Assembly (NCBI RefSeq): GCF_009183415.1
Contig: NZ_WEHU01000001.1
Span: 310,001-374,000, forward strand
DNA: 64,000 nt
Reading direction: 5' to 3'
Origin: Bacillus sp. B1-b2
GTDB taxonomy: Bacteria > Bacillota > Bacilli > Bacillales > Cytobacillaceae
Of the stretch, positions 44,685-55,537 are shown in pieces (position 1 is the first letter of the stretch; every line of letters begins with the position of its first letter). The position numbers and the translations under genes were made by a program. Under the pieces are notes generated by a model. It did not search any database, was not told the origin of the DNA, and was given only the letters and a program-made list of their open reading frames with translations.

Positions 44685-45650
44685 ATGAAACCAATTATTT
44701 TAGGAATACTAGCTGCTTTTTTCTTTGCTTTTACATTTGTATTAAATCAATCAATGGATATCGCAGGAGGAAGCTGGATCTGGAGTGCATCCTTGCGTTA
44801 TTTTTTTATGGTTCCATTTTTACTAATTATTGTAGCATCTAGGAATAAATTAAAGGTAGTATGGGATGATATCAAAGCATATCCAAAAGTATGGTTATTA
44901 TGGAGTACAGTTGGTTTCGGAATTTTTTATGGAGGTATATGTTTTGCGTCTGCCTTCGGACCTAGTTGGCTAATAGCAGGTACCTGGCAATTAACCATTG
45001 TATCTGGACTACTCCTTGCTCCATTATTCTATGAAACTAGTAAGAATAAACATGGAATATACACAAAGATTAGAAGGAAAATACCATTTAAAAGTTTGAC
45101 TTTTTCTTCTATCATTGTACTCGGAGTATTTATTATGCAGATAGAGTTTGCTGCATCCATTACGGTGAAAGACGCCTTATTTTGTTTAATACCTATTATT
45201 TTAGCATCATTTGCCTATCCATTAGGAAATAGAAAAATGATGGAGCATTGTGATGGAAGAATAGGTGTATATGAACGAGTCTTAGGAATGACAATTGCTA
45301 GTATGCCTTTTTGGATCATACTATCTGTCATAGGATTTTTACAGGATGGCTTACCGAACAATCAACAAATCGTACAATCTGGGATGGTTGCAGTGTTTTC
45401 TGGTATTTGTGCTACTGTTTTATTTTTTAAAGCCACGGATATGGTAAGAAATAATATGACAAGTCTTGGAGCTGTAGAGGCAACACAATCCTTTGAAGTA
45501 TTATTTGCACTTATAGGAGAAATACTATTCCTTGGATCTCATTTACCAACACCACTAAGTATGACAGGAATAGCTGTTGTGATGATCGGTATGATATTAC
45601 ATAGTGTTAGTAGTAGTAAAATAATCATAAATAAGAAAAGAGTTGCATAA
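44685..45650 (+). CDS. DMT-superfamily multidrug-efflux-like transporter
   Basis: This is a ten-helix protein of about 321 aa. The first helix reads KPIILGILAAFFFAFTFVLNQ, and ASFAYPLGNRKMME and SLGAVEATQSFEVLFALIGE are typical of the PF13536 (EmrE-like multidrug resistance) family of EamA/DMT transporters. ATG 44685 stands seven bases after AAGGAGG. The substrate is unknown. It is monocistronic. Confidence 0.85.
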   Translation: MKPIILGILAAFFFAFTFVLNQSMDIAGGSWIWSASLRYFFMVPFLLIIVASRNKLKVVWDDIKAYPKVWLLWSTVGFGIFYGGICFASAFGPSWLIAGTWQLTIVSGLLLAPLFYETSKNKHGIYTKIRRKIPFKSLTFSSIIVLGVFIMQIEFAASITVKDALFCLIPIILASFAYPLGNRKMMEHCDGRIGVYERVLGMTIASMPFWIILSVIGFLQDGLPNNQQIVQSGMVAVFSGICATVLFFKATDMVRNNMTSLGAVEATQSFEVLFALIGEILFLGSHLPTPLSMTGIAVVMIGMILHSVSSSKIIINKKRVA

Positions 45651-45899
45651 AAATCACTTTGATTTTATTAGTGCATATGTTGTTGTAAAGTTGTTGTTAA
45701 ATATTTGTTATTTTACTAAAACGTTAAACATAGTGAAGTGGAAAAAGTATACTATGTTAATAGATAGAAAATGTCGCATTTATTTTATATAGCTTTCAAG
45801 AAAGTGAACATACATACAGATAGATAGTAGAATGGATCTTTTCGCACTAATGACAGTCGAGTTTAGTACATCACTTCTACTAATAGGAGGAAATGCAGA

Positions 45900-46673
45900 A
45901 TGACATTAAAACATATCCAAAAGAGGATCAAACTTATTGCACTAGATATGGATGGAACATTGCTAGATCAAAATGGAGAAATCCCGTTAGAAAACCGCCA
46001 AGCAATTCAAGAAGCACAGGAACATGGAATTCACGTAGTATTAAGTACAGGAAGATCTATTGCTACATGTAAGGAGCATGCGGAAAGTCTTTTATTAAAC
46101 TCTTATTTAGTTACTGTTAATGGAAGTGAAATTTGGGATTGGAAAGGCAATTTAATCGAGCGAAATCTTGTGGAATTAGAACATATTCAATGGTTATGGG
46201 AGTTAACCCAAAAGCATAAAGTCAAAACGTGGGCAACAAGCAGTGAAAGATTATGGTTAGACCAAATGCCAGAAGATTTAAGCACATCACAATGGTTGAA
46301 ATTCGGTTTTCATATCGAAGAAGATACTATAAGGGAGCTTATCATTAAAGAGTTACACACAAGGAACTGTTTTGAAGTTACTAATTCTTCCCCCGTAAAT
46401 ATCGAGGTAAATCCTTTAGGGATTAATAAAGCAAAAGGTCTACAAAAGGTTTGTGAACTAATACAAATCACGATGGATGAAGTAATGGCAGTAGGAGACA
46501 GTTTAAATGATATCAGTATGATAGATCAAGCTGGAATTGGAGTTGCTATGGGAAATGCTCAAGAAGTGGTAAAAGAAGTGGCTGATTTTGTGACAGCTTC
46601 TAATCAAGAAAATGGAGTTGCTCTCGCTATTAGAAACTGGGCGATTAATAAAGAAAGTCTGTTTACTAATTAA
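45900..46673 (+). CDS. Cof-type HAD-IIB hydrolase
   Basis: This 257-aa phosphatase has motif I ALDMDGTLLDQNGEI, motif II in VVLSTGRSI, motif III Lys in INKAKGLQKV, and motif IV AVGDSLNDISMI. This is the Cof/YidA-like subfamily that dephosphorylates sugar phosphates, FMN or PLP. The substrate is unknown. SD AGGAGG before ATG. It lies upstream of the proBA T-box. Confidence 0.9.
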   Translation: MTLKHIQKRIKLIALDMDGTLLDQNGEIPLENRQAIQEAQEHGIHVVLSTGRSIATCKEHAESLLLNSYLVTVNGSEIWDWKGNLIERNLVELEHIQWLWELTQKHKVKTWATSSERLWLDQMPEDLSTSQWLKFGFHIEEDTIRELIIKELHTRNCFEVTNSSPVNIEVNPLGINKAKGLQKVCELIQITMDEVMAVGDSLNDISMIDQAGIGVAMGNAQEVVKEVADFVTASNQENGVALAIRNWAINKESLFTN

Positions 46674-46744
46674 TCAATTTTTCTTTATACTTTTCAAAAT
46701 ATTATTGAAAGTAAATAAAAATCTGCTTATAATGAGTAAAAAGA

Positions 46745-46996
46745 ACAAAGAACGTAGCGAAGGACCAGTATGTGGGGTACTAATGTAAAAGAGAATGAAG
46801 TTTATGAGCTGAGAGACTTCATAACATGAGTCCACTGAACCTACCCTTCAAGTCCTATAAAAAATAGGCGTATATCTGACGTTACCAGACAAAGTGGAAT
46901 CCATACATAATGAAGTGTATGGTTTCAATAAAGGTGGTACCACGGAATAGCTTTATTTCGTCCTTTAATTAGGATGAAGTAGGGCTATTTTTTTAT
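46745..46996 (+). promoter_or_regulatory. Proline T-box riboswitch
   Basis: The specifier loop has GAACCTACC with CCU (46840-46842), the proline codon. The antiterminator T-box is AAAGGTGGTACCACGG (46930-46945) and a terminator AATAGC.../...GCTATTTTTTT ends the leader. It precedes proB by 34 bp, so proline shortage should induce proBA. Confidence 0.9.
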
Positions 46997-47029
46997 ATAG
47001 AAAAAAGCAAGTTATCTTGGAGGATACAA

Positions 47030-48127
47030 ATGGAGAAAAAAAGAGTAGTCGTAAAGATTGGGAGTAGTTCTTTAACTAATGCCAAAGGAGAAATTGATCA
47101 AGCAAAGCTTATCGATCATATTTCCAGTATTTCTACCCTGAAAGAAATGGGGCATGAAGTGATATTAGTATCTTCTGGTGCAGTTGCCGCAGGATTTAAG
47201 AAACTAGGATATCCATCAAGACCTGTTACATTAAAAGGAAAGCAAGCAGCTGCAGCAGTTGGTCAAAGTTTATTAATTCAAAGCTATAATGATCAATTAA
47301 GTAAATATGGAATTATTCCTGCTCAAATTCTTCTAACTAGAAATGATTTTTCTAAAAGAGAGCGATATAGAAATGCTTACTCTACCATAATGGAGCTATT
47401 AGAAAGAGGAATACTGCCCATTATCAATGAAAATGATACCGTTTCTGTAGAAGAATTGACTTTCGGAGATAATGATATGTTATCAGCCCTTGTAAGTGGA
47501 TTAGTTCATGCAGATCAATTAATTATTTTAACAGATATTAATGGGTTATATGACAGTAATCCGAAAGATAATATTCATGCCAAACGTTATCAGTATCTTC
47601 CTGAAATTACAGAAGAATTATTGGATGGCGCTAAAGGTACTGGTTCAAAAGTTGGGACTGGTGGTATGAAATCAAAGCTTATCGCCGCTGAAACGGCACT
47701 TACTTTGGGAGTGAAAGTATTTATAGGGAATGGAACTGGCGAATTAAAACTAATTGATATTCTAGAAGGTAAAGGAGATGGAACCTATATTGGTTCAGAA
47801 GATTTAATCTCCATTAATAGTAATCGTCAATGGATCGCTCTACATTCTGTTGTACAAGGTAAGATTTTTGTTGATAGTGGTGCTGAAAATGCACTTTTGA
47901 AAAAAGGAAGTAGTTTATTACCAGCAGGTATTGTAAGAATTGACGGAGAATTTGAAAAGGGTAGTGTTGTAGAAGTATATGGGAAGAAAAATAGGATTGG
48001 AAAAGGAGAAGTTCAATATTCTTCTAAAGAGCTTTCCCAGTTGATTGCAAATAGAAATAATAAAGAAAGTGTTAATCAGCCAACTTCAATAGAAGTCATT
48101 CATCGAAATAAATGGGTTCAAGCCTAA
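47030..48127 (+). CDS. proB: Glutamate 5-kinase ProB
   Basis: This 365-aa enzyme phosphorylates glutamate in proline synthesis. The amino-acid kinase domain has [36 protein letters not shown], the [12 protein letters not shown] loop and [13 protein letters not shown]; a C-terminal PUA domain starts near residue 275. ATG follows TTGGAGG. The end product proline inhibits the enzyme in related species. Confidence 0.96.
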   Translation: MEKKRVVVKIGSSSLTNAKGEIDQAKLIDHISSISTLKEMGHEVILVSSGAVAAGFKKLGYPSRPVTLKGKQAAAAVGQSLLIQSYNDQLSKYGIIPAQILLTRNDFSKRERYRNAYSTIMELLERGILPIINENDTVSVEELTFGDNDMLSALVSGLVHADQLIILTDINGLYDSNPKDNIHAKRYQYLPEITEELLDGAKGTGSKVGTGGMKSKLIAAETALTLGVKVFIGNGTGELKLIDILEGKGDGTYIGSEDLISINSNRQWIALHSVVQGKIFVDSGAENALLKKGSSLLPAGIVRIDGEFEKGSVVEVYGKKNRIGKGEVQYSSKELSQLIANRNNKESVNQPTSIEVIHRNKWVQA

Positions 48128-48143
48128 TAAAGGAGTGTTTAAT

Positions 48144-49391
48144 ATGGGAGAAGTGAAACAAAAAGGAAAACTTGCTAAAAAGGCAAGCTATGAACTATTA
48201 AATAAAACAACAACAGAAAAAAATGAAGCACTTTTACTAATTAGCAAACAGCTTATTACAGATATGGATTATATAATAAATGAAAATAAAATAGACTTAG
48301 AAAATGGAAAACAAGCAGGATTGTCTACCTCCGTCCTTGATAGAATTATGTTAGATGAAAAAAGAGTAAAAGATATGGCTTTAGCACTTGAACAGCTTGT
48401 GAAGTTAAAAGATCCAGTTGGAACAGTTGTCGAAGAAATAGAAAAAGAAAATGGCTTGAAAATCTTGAAGAAGTCTGTGCCAATTGGAGTAATGGGGATG
48501 ATATATGAGGCTAGACCTAATGTTACGATAGATGCGGCAAGTCTTTCTTTAAAAACGGGTAATAGTATTATTTTGCGTGGAAGTTCTTCTGCAAGTGCTT
48601 CTAATATGGCGCTAGTAAAGTCCGTTCATAGTGCACTGAAGAAATCGGCTTTACCAGTGGATGCAGTACAATTGATAGAAGATACAAGCCGAGAAACAGC
48701 AAAGGAGCTATTTCATTTAAAAGAATATTTAGATGTTTTAATTCCAAGAGGTGGAAAAGGGTTGATTGATACAGTCGTAAGAGAGGCTTCTGTACCAGTT
48801 ATTGAAACAGGTGCTGGTAATTGTCATCTCTATATCGATCAATCAGCTGATAAAGAAATGGCATTTAGTATTAGTTTAAATGGAAAAGTGCAGCGCCCTT
48901 CTGTATGTAATGCATTAGAGACGATATTAATGGAAAAAGACTGGTTTCATTCTCACGGGGTAGCTTTATTGAATGCGTTACATGAGCAAAGCGTCGAAAT
49001 ATATGGAGATAAAATGGTCCAAGAAAATTTTCCTTTAGCAAAAGAAGCAACAGAGGAAGATTGGTATACAGAGTATTCTGCTTTAAAAATAAGTGTGAAA
49101 GTGGTAGAGGATGTTATAGAAGCTATCGAGCATATTAATACATATGGAACGAAGCACTCAGAAGCAATTGTTACCGCATCAGAAAAAAATGCAGAGCTGT
49201 TTTTATCAACTGTTGATGCAGCTTGTGTGTACCATAATGCTAGTACTCGTTTTACAGATGGATTTGAATTTGGTTACGGAGCGGAAATTGGGATAAGTAC
49301 ACAAAAATTACATGCTAGAGGACCAATGGGATTAAATGCATTAACTTCTGTTAAATATTTTGTTTACGGAGAAGGTCAAGTAAGAAACTAA
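48144..49391 (+). CDS. proA: Gamma-glutamyl phosphate reductase ProA
   Basis: A 415-aa ALDH-superfamily enzyme reduces glutamyl phosphate to glutamate semialdehyde. It has [51 protein letters not shown] and the catalytic Cys region [13 protein letters not shown] 48144 follows AAGGAG; a GTG at 48135 overlaps the ribosome-binding site and is rejected. It lies 16 bp after proB. Confidence 0.96.
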   Translation: MGEVKQKGKLAKKASYELLNKTTTEKNEALLLISKQLITDMDYIINENKIDLENGKQAGLSTSVLDRIMLDEKRVKDMALALEQLVKLKDPVGTVVEEIEKENGLKILKKSVPIGVMGMIYEARPNVTIDAASLSLKTGNSIILRGSSSASASNMALVKSVHSALKKSALPVDAVQLIEDTSRETAKELFHLKEYLDVLIPRGGKGLIDTVVREASVPVIETGAGNCHLYIDQSADKEMAFSISLNGKVQRPSVCNALETILMEKDWFHSHGVALLNALHEQSVEIYGDKMVQENFPLAKEATEEDWYTEYSALKISVKVVEDVIEAIEHINTYGTKHSEAIVTASEKNAELFLSTVDAACVYHNASTRFTDGFEFGYGAEIGISTQKLHARGPMGLNALTSVKYFVYGEGQVRN

Positions 49392-49411
49392 TTATTACAG
49401 CACATATCTTA

Positions 49412-49442
49412 GAATACAGAGGTGACTTTTCCCTCTGTATTC
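49412..49442 (+). terminator. Hairpin after proA
   Basis: GAATACAGAGG and CCTCTGTATTC form a perfect 11-bp stem. The T-tract after it is weak, so termination efficiency is uncertain. Confidence 0.6.
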
Positions 49443-49574
49443 CTAACCTAAGAATAATGTAATAGTTTTTTTATAACTAGATAGTTAGTTTGCTATTTAT
49501 CTATACACCTTATTGCGAAAAATGGAGTGTATTATAATGGATTATACATAGTGTAACTATCAAGTAAATGCAGA

Positions 49575-50489
49575 ATGGATGATGTTATTTTGGAATACTT
49601 AAGTGTCTTATTACCTATTTTCTTTATCTTTGGAGTAGGGTTTATTGGTCAAAAAACCCTTGATATTAAACCGAAGACGATTTCAACAATGACCGTATAT
49701 TTAATGACTCCATTATTGTCATTTAGTGTATTTTATGAAACAACTTTTAATATGGAGTATTTATGGATGGCAATTTATGCTCTTGTTTTAGTACTTTCCG
49801 TTGTTCTTATTATTTATATTGTAGGATTTTTTAAAGGATATACAGTAAGAAAAACCTGTGGAATGATCTTATCTTCTGCTTTTATGAATAATGGGAATTA
49901 TGGTACGCCTTTGGTGCTATTTGTATTTGGAGAACCTGGCTTAAAATATGCTGTTATCTTAATGGTCATTCAGCAACTTATTATGGTTACAATAGGTGTT
50001 TACTATGCCGCGAAAGGTTCTAGTGAAGGTGCTGGCATGAATGAAACAATGAAGAAAGTACTAAGAGTTCCTGTAATGTATGGAGCTTTACTTGGTGCTC
50101 TTTTTCATTTTTTTCAGATACCAATTGGAGAAACGATGCTTACTGCTATTAAGCTAGTAGGAGATGCGGCAATTCCTACTGTTATGTTAGTGCTTGGGAT
50201 GCAGCTTGCCACAATTTCTACTCGGAATTTACAAATTGGTTCTCTTTCTTTTGCTTTAACATTAAAATTAATTGTCGCTCCTCTAGTTGCATGGGGATTA
50301 ACAATGATATTACCTGTTGATGATCTATTAAAACAGATTATGATTTTACTAGCTGGTATGCCTGCTGCTGCGAATACTACTATGTATGCACTTCAGTATG
50401 ATACAGAACCGCAATTTGTTTCAACAGCAACTTTTTTTAGTACATTAGCAAGTTTAATCACATTGCCTATTATTCTTTCATTAATATAA
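49575..50489 (+). CDS. AEC-family (auxin efflux carrier-like) transporter
   Basis: This 304-aa ten-helix protein has FGVGFIGQK at the N-terminus, MNNGNYGTPLVLFVFGEPG in the middle and a PAAANTTMYALQY motif in the tail, as in MFE/AEC permeases that move dicarboxylates or amino-acid-like acids. The ribosome-binding site is weak. The substrate is unknown; the gene follows proBA but is separated by a hairpin. Confidence 0.87.
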   Translation: MDDVILEYLSVLLPIFFIFGVGFIGQKTLDIKPKTISTMTVYLMTPLLSFSVFYETTFNMEYLWMAIYALVLVLSVVLIIYIVGFFKGYTVRKTCGMILSSAFMNNGNYGTPLVLFVFGEPGLKYAVILMVIQQLIMVTIGVYYAAKGSSEGAGMNETMKKVLRVPVMYGALLGALFHFFQIPIGETMLTAIKLVGDAAIPTVMLVLGMQLATISTRNLQIGSLSFALTLKLIVAPLVAWGLTMILPVDDLLKQIMILLAGMPAAANTTMYALQYDTEPQFVSTATFFSTLASLITLPIILSLI

Positions 50490-50548
50490 GGCATATTCCT
50501 TTTGATACCTTTTGATTAAAGAGTTTTAATCAAATAGTAATAACTATA

Positions 50549-50584
50549 CCGAACTATTCTGGAATTATTTCTATAATAGTTCGG
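50549..50584. terminator. Bidirectional terminator between AEC and YitT genes
   Basis: CCGAACTAT and ATAGTTCGG pair around an AT-rich loop between convergent genes, followed by AATATTTATTT. Confidence 0.7.
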
Positions 50585-50652
50585 AATATTTATTTGATCT
50601 GCTATTTTTTATAAAAAAGAAGTAATAGCAATTTTTCTCTACAGGTAAGCAT

Positions 50653-51525
50653 TTAATGATTAGCAGTTTTATTAAATTTCCCTCCATGTGCTTCCTGTGT
50701 ATCCATAATGGTAATAAATGCGTTTGGATCAATGTCTAGCACGATGCTTTTAAATTTTGCCACCTCAAGCCTAGTGAAAACGACATACAGTACTTCTTTT
50801 TCTTGAGCTAAATATCCTCCTGTTCCTTTCAATTTTGTTACACCCCTACCAAGTCGATCAGATAGTGCATCTGAAATTTCTTCATATTCATTGGAAATGA
50901 CCATTGCCGCTTTCGTATCATCAAATCCTTGTATGATGGCATCAATTGCTCTACTAGCAATATAGTATGTAAGAATAGAAAACATAGCTTGTTCCCATCC
51001 CAATACAAATCCTGCCCATGAGAAAATAAAGACGTTAATAAACATAACAAATTCTCCAACAGAAAAAGGTATATTCCTAAGAAGTAAAATCCCAAGAATT
51101 TCAGTACCATCCAGTGCTCCAGAATTACGAATAACAATCCCAACACCTGCTCCTAAAAGTAATCCTCCAAACACAGTCGCAAGTAAAGGCTGTGTTGTTA
51201 TAGGCAGAGATTCAATATATTGAAATAACCATTCAAATATGGCCAACATTATAATGGAGTAAAGAGAAGATAAAAAGAACTTTTTACCGATGTATTTATA
51301 TCCTGCAAAAAGAAAAGGCAAGTTTATGATAAAAACCAGAATACCAAAACTAAAACCAGACATATAGTTAATAATTAGAGAGATTCCTATTAATCCTCCA
51401 TCGATAATTGTATTCGGAACTAAAAATAAATCGATAGCAATTGCCGCAAATCCTGCTCCTAAAGTTAACATGAGATACCGAATAATAATGGTTAAAATAC
51501 CTTCTTTTTTATGATTTTTTGCCAT
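50653..51525 (-). CDS. YitT-family membrane protein with DUF2179 domain
   Basis: This protein of about 290 aa has five or six N-terminal helices with [20 protein letters not shown], the family signature, then a C-terminal DUF2179 domain of ~80 residues ([22 protein letters not shown], ending [12 protein letters not shown]). Function is unknown; paralogues are numerous in bacilli. I placed the start at ATG 51525 (GGAAAGGTG upstream) instead of 51555. Divergent from padR. A shorter paralogue is at 57158. Confidence 0.87.
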   Translation of the reverse strand: MAKNHKKEGILTIIIRYLMLTLGAGFAAIAIDLFLVPNTIIDGGLIGISLIINYMSGFSFGILVFIINLPFLFAGYKYIGKKFFLSSLYSIIMLAIFEWLFQYIESLPITTQPLLATVFGGLLLGAGVGIVIRNSGALDGTEILGILLLRNIPFSVGEFVMFINVFIFSWAGFVLGWEQAMFSILTYYIASRAIDAIIQGFDDTKAAMVISNEYEEISDALSDRLGRGVTKLKGTGGYLAQEKEVLYVVFTRLEVAKFKSIVLDIDPNAFITIMDTQEAHGGKFNKTANH

Positions 51526-51639
51526 TAAAAACACCTTTCCACCTATCTTAAACAAAGTATCCTATTATTTACCTGATTCACTCTAAATTATACATAGCGA
51601 ATGGGTATGTATAGGATTGAGAAAATGAAAGGTAATTTC

Positions 51640-51668
51640 TTGCATTCATTGATAATGGGATATACAAT
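51640..51668 (+). promoter_or_regulatory. Promoter of the PadR-sigma-ClpP cluster
   Basis: TTGCAT (51640-51645), 17-nt spacer and TACAAT (51663-51668), located 42 bp before the padR start. Confidence 0.5.
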
Positions 51669-51709
51669 GATAGTCAAATAGTACATTTTATTTCTAGGTA
51701 GGTGTTTTT

Positions 51710-52042
51710 ATGTTTAATCGAGAATTAGTAAAAGGAAGTACGTCTTTAATTCTTCTTCAATTATTAGCAGAGAAAGAAATGTATGGCTACGAGCTAGTAA
51801 AAGAAATGGAAAAACGAAGTGACTATTCTTTACAAGTGAAAGAGGGTACTCTTTATCCGGCGTTACATAAGTTAGAAAAACAAGAGTATGTAAACTCTTT
51901 TTGGAAAGAATCGGAGAAAGGACCAGCAAGGAAATATTATCGGATTACAGATGCTGGAAAACTTATTTTAGAACAAAAAACAAATGAATGGAGAAATTTT
52001 GTTCAAACCATTGATAAAGTAATTGGTAGTAAAAATATATGA
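51710..52042 (+). CDS. PadR-family transcriptional regulator
   Basis: This 110-aa winged-helix regulator reads [22 protein letters not shown], then [14 protein letters not shown] and [13 protein letters not shown], the canonical PadR signature; a short C-terminal helix allows dimerisation. ATG follows TAGGTAGGTG. It overlaps the next gene by 4 nt and heads a four-gene set with a HAAS-type membrane protein, a sigma factor and ClpP. Confidence 0.92.
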   Translation: MFNRELVKGSTSLILLQLLAEKEMYGYELVKEMEKRSDYSLQVKEGTLYPALHKLEKQEYVNSFWKESEKGPARKYYRITDAGKLILEQKTNEWRNFVQTIDKVIGSKNI

Positions 52043-52680
52043 TTACCACTCGAGAAGAATATATAAAGCAGCTTCGCCAGTTATTAAAGAAACAGAAATA
52101 CAGCGAGGATATTTGCACAGAGTATAATAGGCATATTTATGATTTATTAGAGGAAATTTGTCAGGAAAAAGCATGCAGGGAAGAAGAGGCGATGAAAATA
52201 GTTCTAGAAAAATTAGGATCACCTACTGCTATTGCTTCTATATATCAAGTGATTTCCCTTACCCCGAATAAGTCACATTGGATGTTTTTTCTTGCCAATT
52301 TATGTTTTTTTATCAGTGGCTGTTTATTGACAGTTATCTATCATCTTTTTCCTGTACCAATTATTAATAAACTATGGATGGCATTAACCAGTAGTCCATC
52401 TATCCTGATTATCTTATATTTTATATATTGGTTATTTGTAGGATACGAATTAGGGAAAGAATTCGGATTAGGTGCTAAAAAAATCTTAATCAGAACCTTT
52501 TTCTTTTCTCTTATACCTAATGTACTATTAATGTCTTTTATTATCTTCCGTATTATTCCTATCACGATATTTGCTCCTTTGTTAACTCCAGAATTTATTT
52601 TAATCTGTATAGTTTTTACAGTTTCTCTATATCCAATTAGTTTTGTAGGGTTTCGATTTGGAATATTGAGATCGGTATGA
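52039..52680 (+). CDS. HAAS-domain membrane protein (PadR partner)
   Basis: This protein has 213 aa. The N-terminal ~70 residues ([15 protein letters not shown] and [19 protein letters not shown]) form a helical HAAS/DUF1700-type domain often co-encoded with PadR; four transmembrane helices follow. It overlaps both neighbours by 4 nt. It could act as an anti-sigma or sensor for the next gene, but nothing in the sequence proves this. Confidence 0.72.
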   Translation: MITTREEYIKQLRQLLKKQKYSEDICTEYNRHIYDLLEEICQEKACREEEAMKIVLEKLGSPTAIASIYQVISLTPNKSHWMFFLANLCFFISGCLLTVIYHLFPVPIINKLWMALTSSPSILIILYFIYWLFVGYELGKEFGLGAKKILIRTFFFSLIPNVLLMSFIIFRIIPITIFAPLLTPEFILICIVFTVSLYPISFVGFRFGILRSV

Positions 52681-52760
52681 TATTTCTAAAAAAATTATTA
52701 CACCCGTATCTTTTTATAGTATTCAAACGTTTAATAAGTAATAAGAAAGGAGGAAGAAAA

Positions 52761-53372
52761 GTGAAGCAACAACAAAAGGAATATGAATTTAATGAATTAT
52801 ATCTGAAATTGGATCAATATTGTCAATATATTGCTCAGGATAAATGGGAAAAAGAAGACCTAATTCAAGAGACCTTTCTAAAGGCGATGAATAAGTATGA
52901 AAGTCGTGAGCTCACACCTGCATTATTAAAGAAAATAGCTAATAATCAGCGTTTAGATTGGATAAGAAAAAAGAAAGAACTTCCTCAACTTCTTACAAAT
53001 GAAAGCAGTACGATACATGAATTATTGCCAAAAATGGTGGTTGCTGAACATTTAGCTGATAATTTAACGTTTAAACAAGGTACAGTATATATGCTTGTAG
53101 AGGGATTTCAATTTCAATTAAAAGAAGCAGCACAATGCTTAATGATTACAGAAACAGCAGTGAAATCCATTCTTTTTAGAGCGAGGAATCAGCTAAGAAA
53201 ACTTGGTAGCCAAGTTAATGAAGAAGATCAAAGTGACACGTCCAATATAAGTAGTCTTTATTATAAGGTGCTTAAGCAAGAAGATCCAAGAGAATTAATC
53301 ACCGAATACGTGAAGAAATATCAGGCAAAACAGCCATATGCTAAGCAAAGTGTTATGCTAATGGCCGCATAA
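52761..53372 (+). CDS. ECF-type RNA polymerase sigma factor
   Basis: This protein of about 203 aa has a sigma region 2 pattern ([24 protein letters not shown], then [15 protein letters not shown]) and a region 4 ([36 protein letters not shown]). I chose the GTG at 52761 because AAAGGAGG stands seven bases upstream; an upstream start at 52677 would add a hydrophobic leader. The tail is longer than in most ECF factors. Its target promoters are unknown; adjacency to ClpP suggests a stress or proteolysis role. Confidence 0.82.
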   Translation: MKQQQKEYEFNELYLKLDQYCQYIAQDKWEKEDLIQETFLKAMNKYESRELTPALLKKIANNQRLDWIRKKKELPQLLTNESSTIHELLPKMVVAEHLADNLTFKQGTVYMLVEGFQFQLKEAAQCLMITETAVKSILFRARNQLRKLGSQVNEEDQSDTSNISSLYYKVLKQEDPRELITEYVKKYQAKQPYAKQSVMLMAA

Positions 53373-53389
53373 AGAAGGAGGAATCTAAA

Positions 53390-53974
53390 ATGAGTACTGT
53401 ACCTTATGTGATTGAACAATCCAATCATGGAGAGCGTTTTTATGATATATATTCTAGACTTCTGAAGGATCGAATTATCATGCTAGGAGATGAAATTAAC
53501 GATCAAGTAGCAAATAATATAGTGGCACAGTTGTTATTTCTTTCTGCTGAAGATCCAGATAAGGATATTTCCCTTTATATTAATAGCCCTGGAGGCTCCA
53601 CTTCTGCTGGATTTGCTATTTATGATACGATGCAATATATAAAGCCAGATATTCGAACTATTTGTACAGGAATGGCTGCATCATTCGGCGCTATTCTTCT
53701 TATAGCGGGAACGAAAGGAAAACGATTTGCTCTTCCAAATAGTGAAATTATGATGCATCAGCCTTTAGGTGGTACAAAAGGGCAAGCGACGGAAATTGAA
53801 ATAACAGCAAAGCGAATTCTAAGGTTAAAGGATCATCTTAATCAAATCATCTCCGAACGAACAGGGCAAGAAGTGGAAAAAGTGGCACGAGATACGGAAA
53901 GAGACTTTTTTATGACCGCTACTGAAGCTAAAACATACGGGATTATTGATCACATTATATCTTCTACAAATTAA
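53390..53974 (+). CDS. clpP: ATP-dependent Clp protease proteolytic subunit (ClpP)
   Basis: This 194-aa serine protease subunit forms tetradecamers with ClpC/ClpX/ClpE. The catalytic triad is visible: Ser in [11 protein letters not shown], His in MMHQPLGG and Asp in ARDTERDF. It is close to the main B. subtilis ClpP, but the residue after the catalytic Ser is Phe, not Met, and its position next to a sigma factor suggests a second paralogue. SD AAGGAGG; 17 bp after the sigma gene. Confidence 0.94.
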   Translation: MSTVPYVIEQSNHGERFYDIYSRLLKDRIIMLGDEINDQVANNIVAQLLFLSAEDPDKDISLYINSPGGSTSAGFAIYDTMQYIKPDIRTICTGMAASFGAILLIAGTKGKRFALPNSEIMMHQPLGGTKGQATEIEITAKRILRLKDHLNQIISERTGQEVEKVARDTERDFFMTATEAKTYGIIDHIISSTN

Positions 53975-54023
53975 CAAAAGGAAAAAGGAACGCATCAAAA
54001 ACATGGTTCCTTTTTCCTTTTGT
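53974..54023 (+). terminator. Terminator after clpP
   Basis: An 18-bp perfect stem (53974-53991 with 54006-54023) made of A/G-rich and T/C-rich arms, with a T-rich 3' arm. Confidence 0.85.
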
Positions 54024-54090
54024 TCATTGATATCTATTAACTCAAATGAGATAATGAAATGCATGAATGAAGAAAGTAAAAGGTGAAGCA

Positions 54091-55281
54091 ATGGATATAG
54101 TAAAAGTACAATTAGAAACAAAATACGAGAAAAGTCTTTCTAATAATAGCCCCTTGATAGAGAAGGAAGCGATCAGAAATACAAAACACTTAGCAGAAGG
54201 TCAACTGATCGATGTCTTTACAGGTCAGAATCATTTTATTGGTAGAGGTTATTACGCAATCCAAAATAAAGGGATCGGTTGGATTCTTACTAGAGATAAA
54301 AATCAACCAATAAATTTCGATTTTTTTCAAGACCAAATAAAAAATGCTATTCATAAAAGATCATCTTTATTAGCAGATGAGAAAACAACGGCCTTTCGAT
54401 TATTTAATGGAGAAGGGGATGGAATCGGTGGTTTTACCGTTGATTTATACAATGATTTTCTTCTAATCCAATGGTATAGCATAGGTATTTACCAATATAA
54501 GAATTGGGTCATAGATGCTCTAGAAAAAACAGGCTTAGCAAAAGGAATATACGAGAAAAAAAGATTTGATCAAAAAGGAACATATATGGAAGGTGACGAT
54601 TTCGTTACAGGTACACAAGGTGATTTTCCAATAACTATCCTTGAAAATGGCATTAAATATGCTGTAGATTTAAATGATGGCGCCATGACGGGGATTTTTT
54701 TAGATCAACGTGATGTACGGAAAACGATTCGTGATAAATATGCAAAAGGAAAAAATGTCCTTAATACATTTTCTTATACGGGAGCATTTTCAGTTGCTGC
54801 GGCAATGGGACAAAGTGCATCTACAACAAGTGTTGATCTAGCAAATCGTAGTTTGAAGAAAACAAAGGAAAACTTCCTATTAAATAATCTTGATTTAGAA
54901 AAACAAAAGATAATAGTAGAAGATGTTTTTCATTATTTTAAATATGCAGTCAAGAAAAAACTTGCCTTTGATATGGTAGTACTTGATCCACCAAGCTTTG
55001 CGAGATCAAAAAAACATACCTTTAGTGCATCTAAAGATTATACGAAACTTCTTAAGGAAGTAATTAGTATTACTAATAGAGATGGCATCATTGTGGCATC
55101 TACAAACTGTTCTACCTTTGATATGAAACGATTTAAGAGTTTTATTTTAGCAGCTTTTGATCATAATAAAGCAAGCTACGAAATAGTGGAACAATTTGAA
55201 CTACCAAGTGATTTTGCTTCTATAAAAAGCTTGAAGGAAAGTAATTACCTAAAAGTCTTATTTATAAAGAAAAAGATTTGA
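54091..55281 (+). CDS. Class I SAM-dependent rRNA methyltransferase (RlmI/YwbD-like)
   Basis: This protein has about 396 aa. The N-terminal PUA-like domain is followed by AFRLFNGEGDGIGGFTVDLYN, then the methyltransferase with MTGIFLDQRDVRKTI, NTFSYTGAFSVAAAMG (motif I) and VLDPPSFARSKK (motif IV). It probably makes 5-methylcytosine in 23S rRNA. ATG 54091 follows AAAGGTG; the in-frame ATG at 54067 lacks a site. Confidence 0.88.
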   Translation: MDIVKVQLETKYEKSLSNNSPLIEKEAIRNTKHLAEGQLIDVFTGQNHFIGRGYYAIQNKGIGWILTRDKNQPINFDFFQDQIKNAIHKRSSLLADEKTTAFRLFNGEGDGIGGFTVDLYNDFLLIQWYSIGIYQYKNWVIDALEKTGLAKGIYEKKRFDQKGTYMEGDDFVTGTQGDFPITILENGIKYAVDLNDGAMTGIFLDQRDVRKTIRDKYAKGKNVLNTFSYTGAFSVAAAMGQSASTTSVDLANRSLKKTKENFLLNNLDLEKQKIIVEDVFHYFKYAVKKKLAFDMVVLDPPSFARSKKHTFSASKDYTKLLKEVISITNRDGIIVASTNCSTFDMKRFKSFILAAFDHNKASYEIVEQFELPSDFASIKSLKESNYLKVLFIKKKI

Positions 55282-55305
55282 TATGCTAATATATTTTTAA
55301 AAGAA

Positions 55306-55348
55306 AAGCAGTCATTCTGTCTAACAGATATAATGACTGCTTTTTTTA
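55306..55348 (+). terminator. Terminator of the rRNA methyltransferase
   Basis: AAGCAGTCATT/AATGACTGCTT hairpin followed by a run of T. Confidence 0.88.
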
Positions 55349-55537
55349 TAGAATTCTTTTAATTGCTTGAAATTATTCTAAACATTAATACTATGATGAT
55401 ATAAGAACAAGTTGTAACTGCTGCACGAATAGAAAAAATACCTTATTTACGGATGAGGAGAATGAATGTAATCTATAGAATAATAGGAATGACTTTCATA
55501 TAGCTTACTAAATACATAGTTAAAGGAGATATATCGT

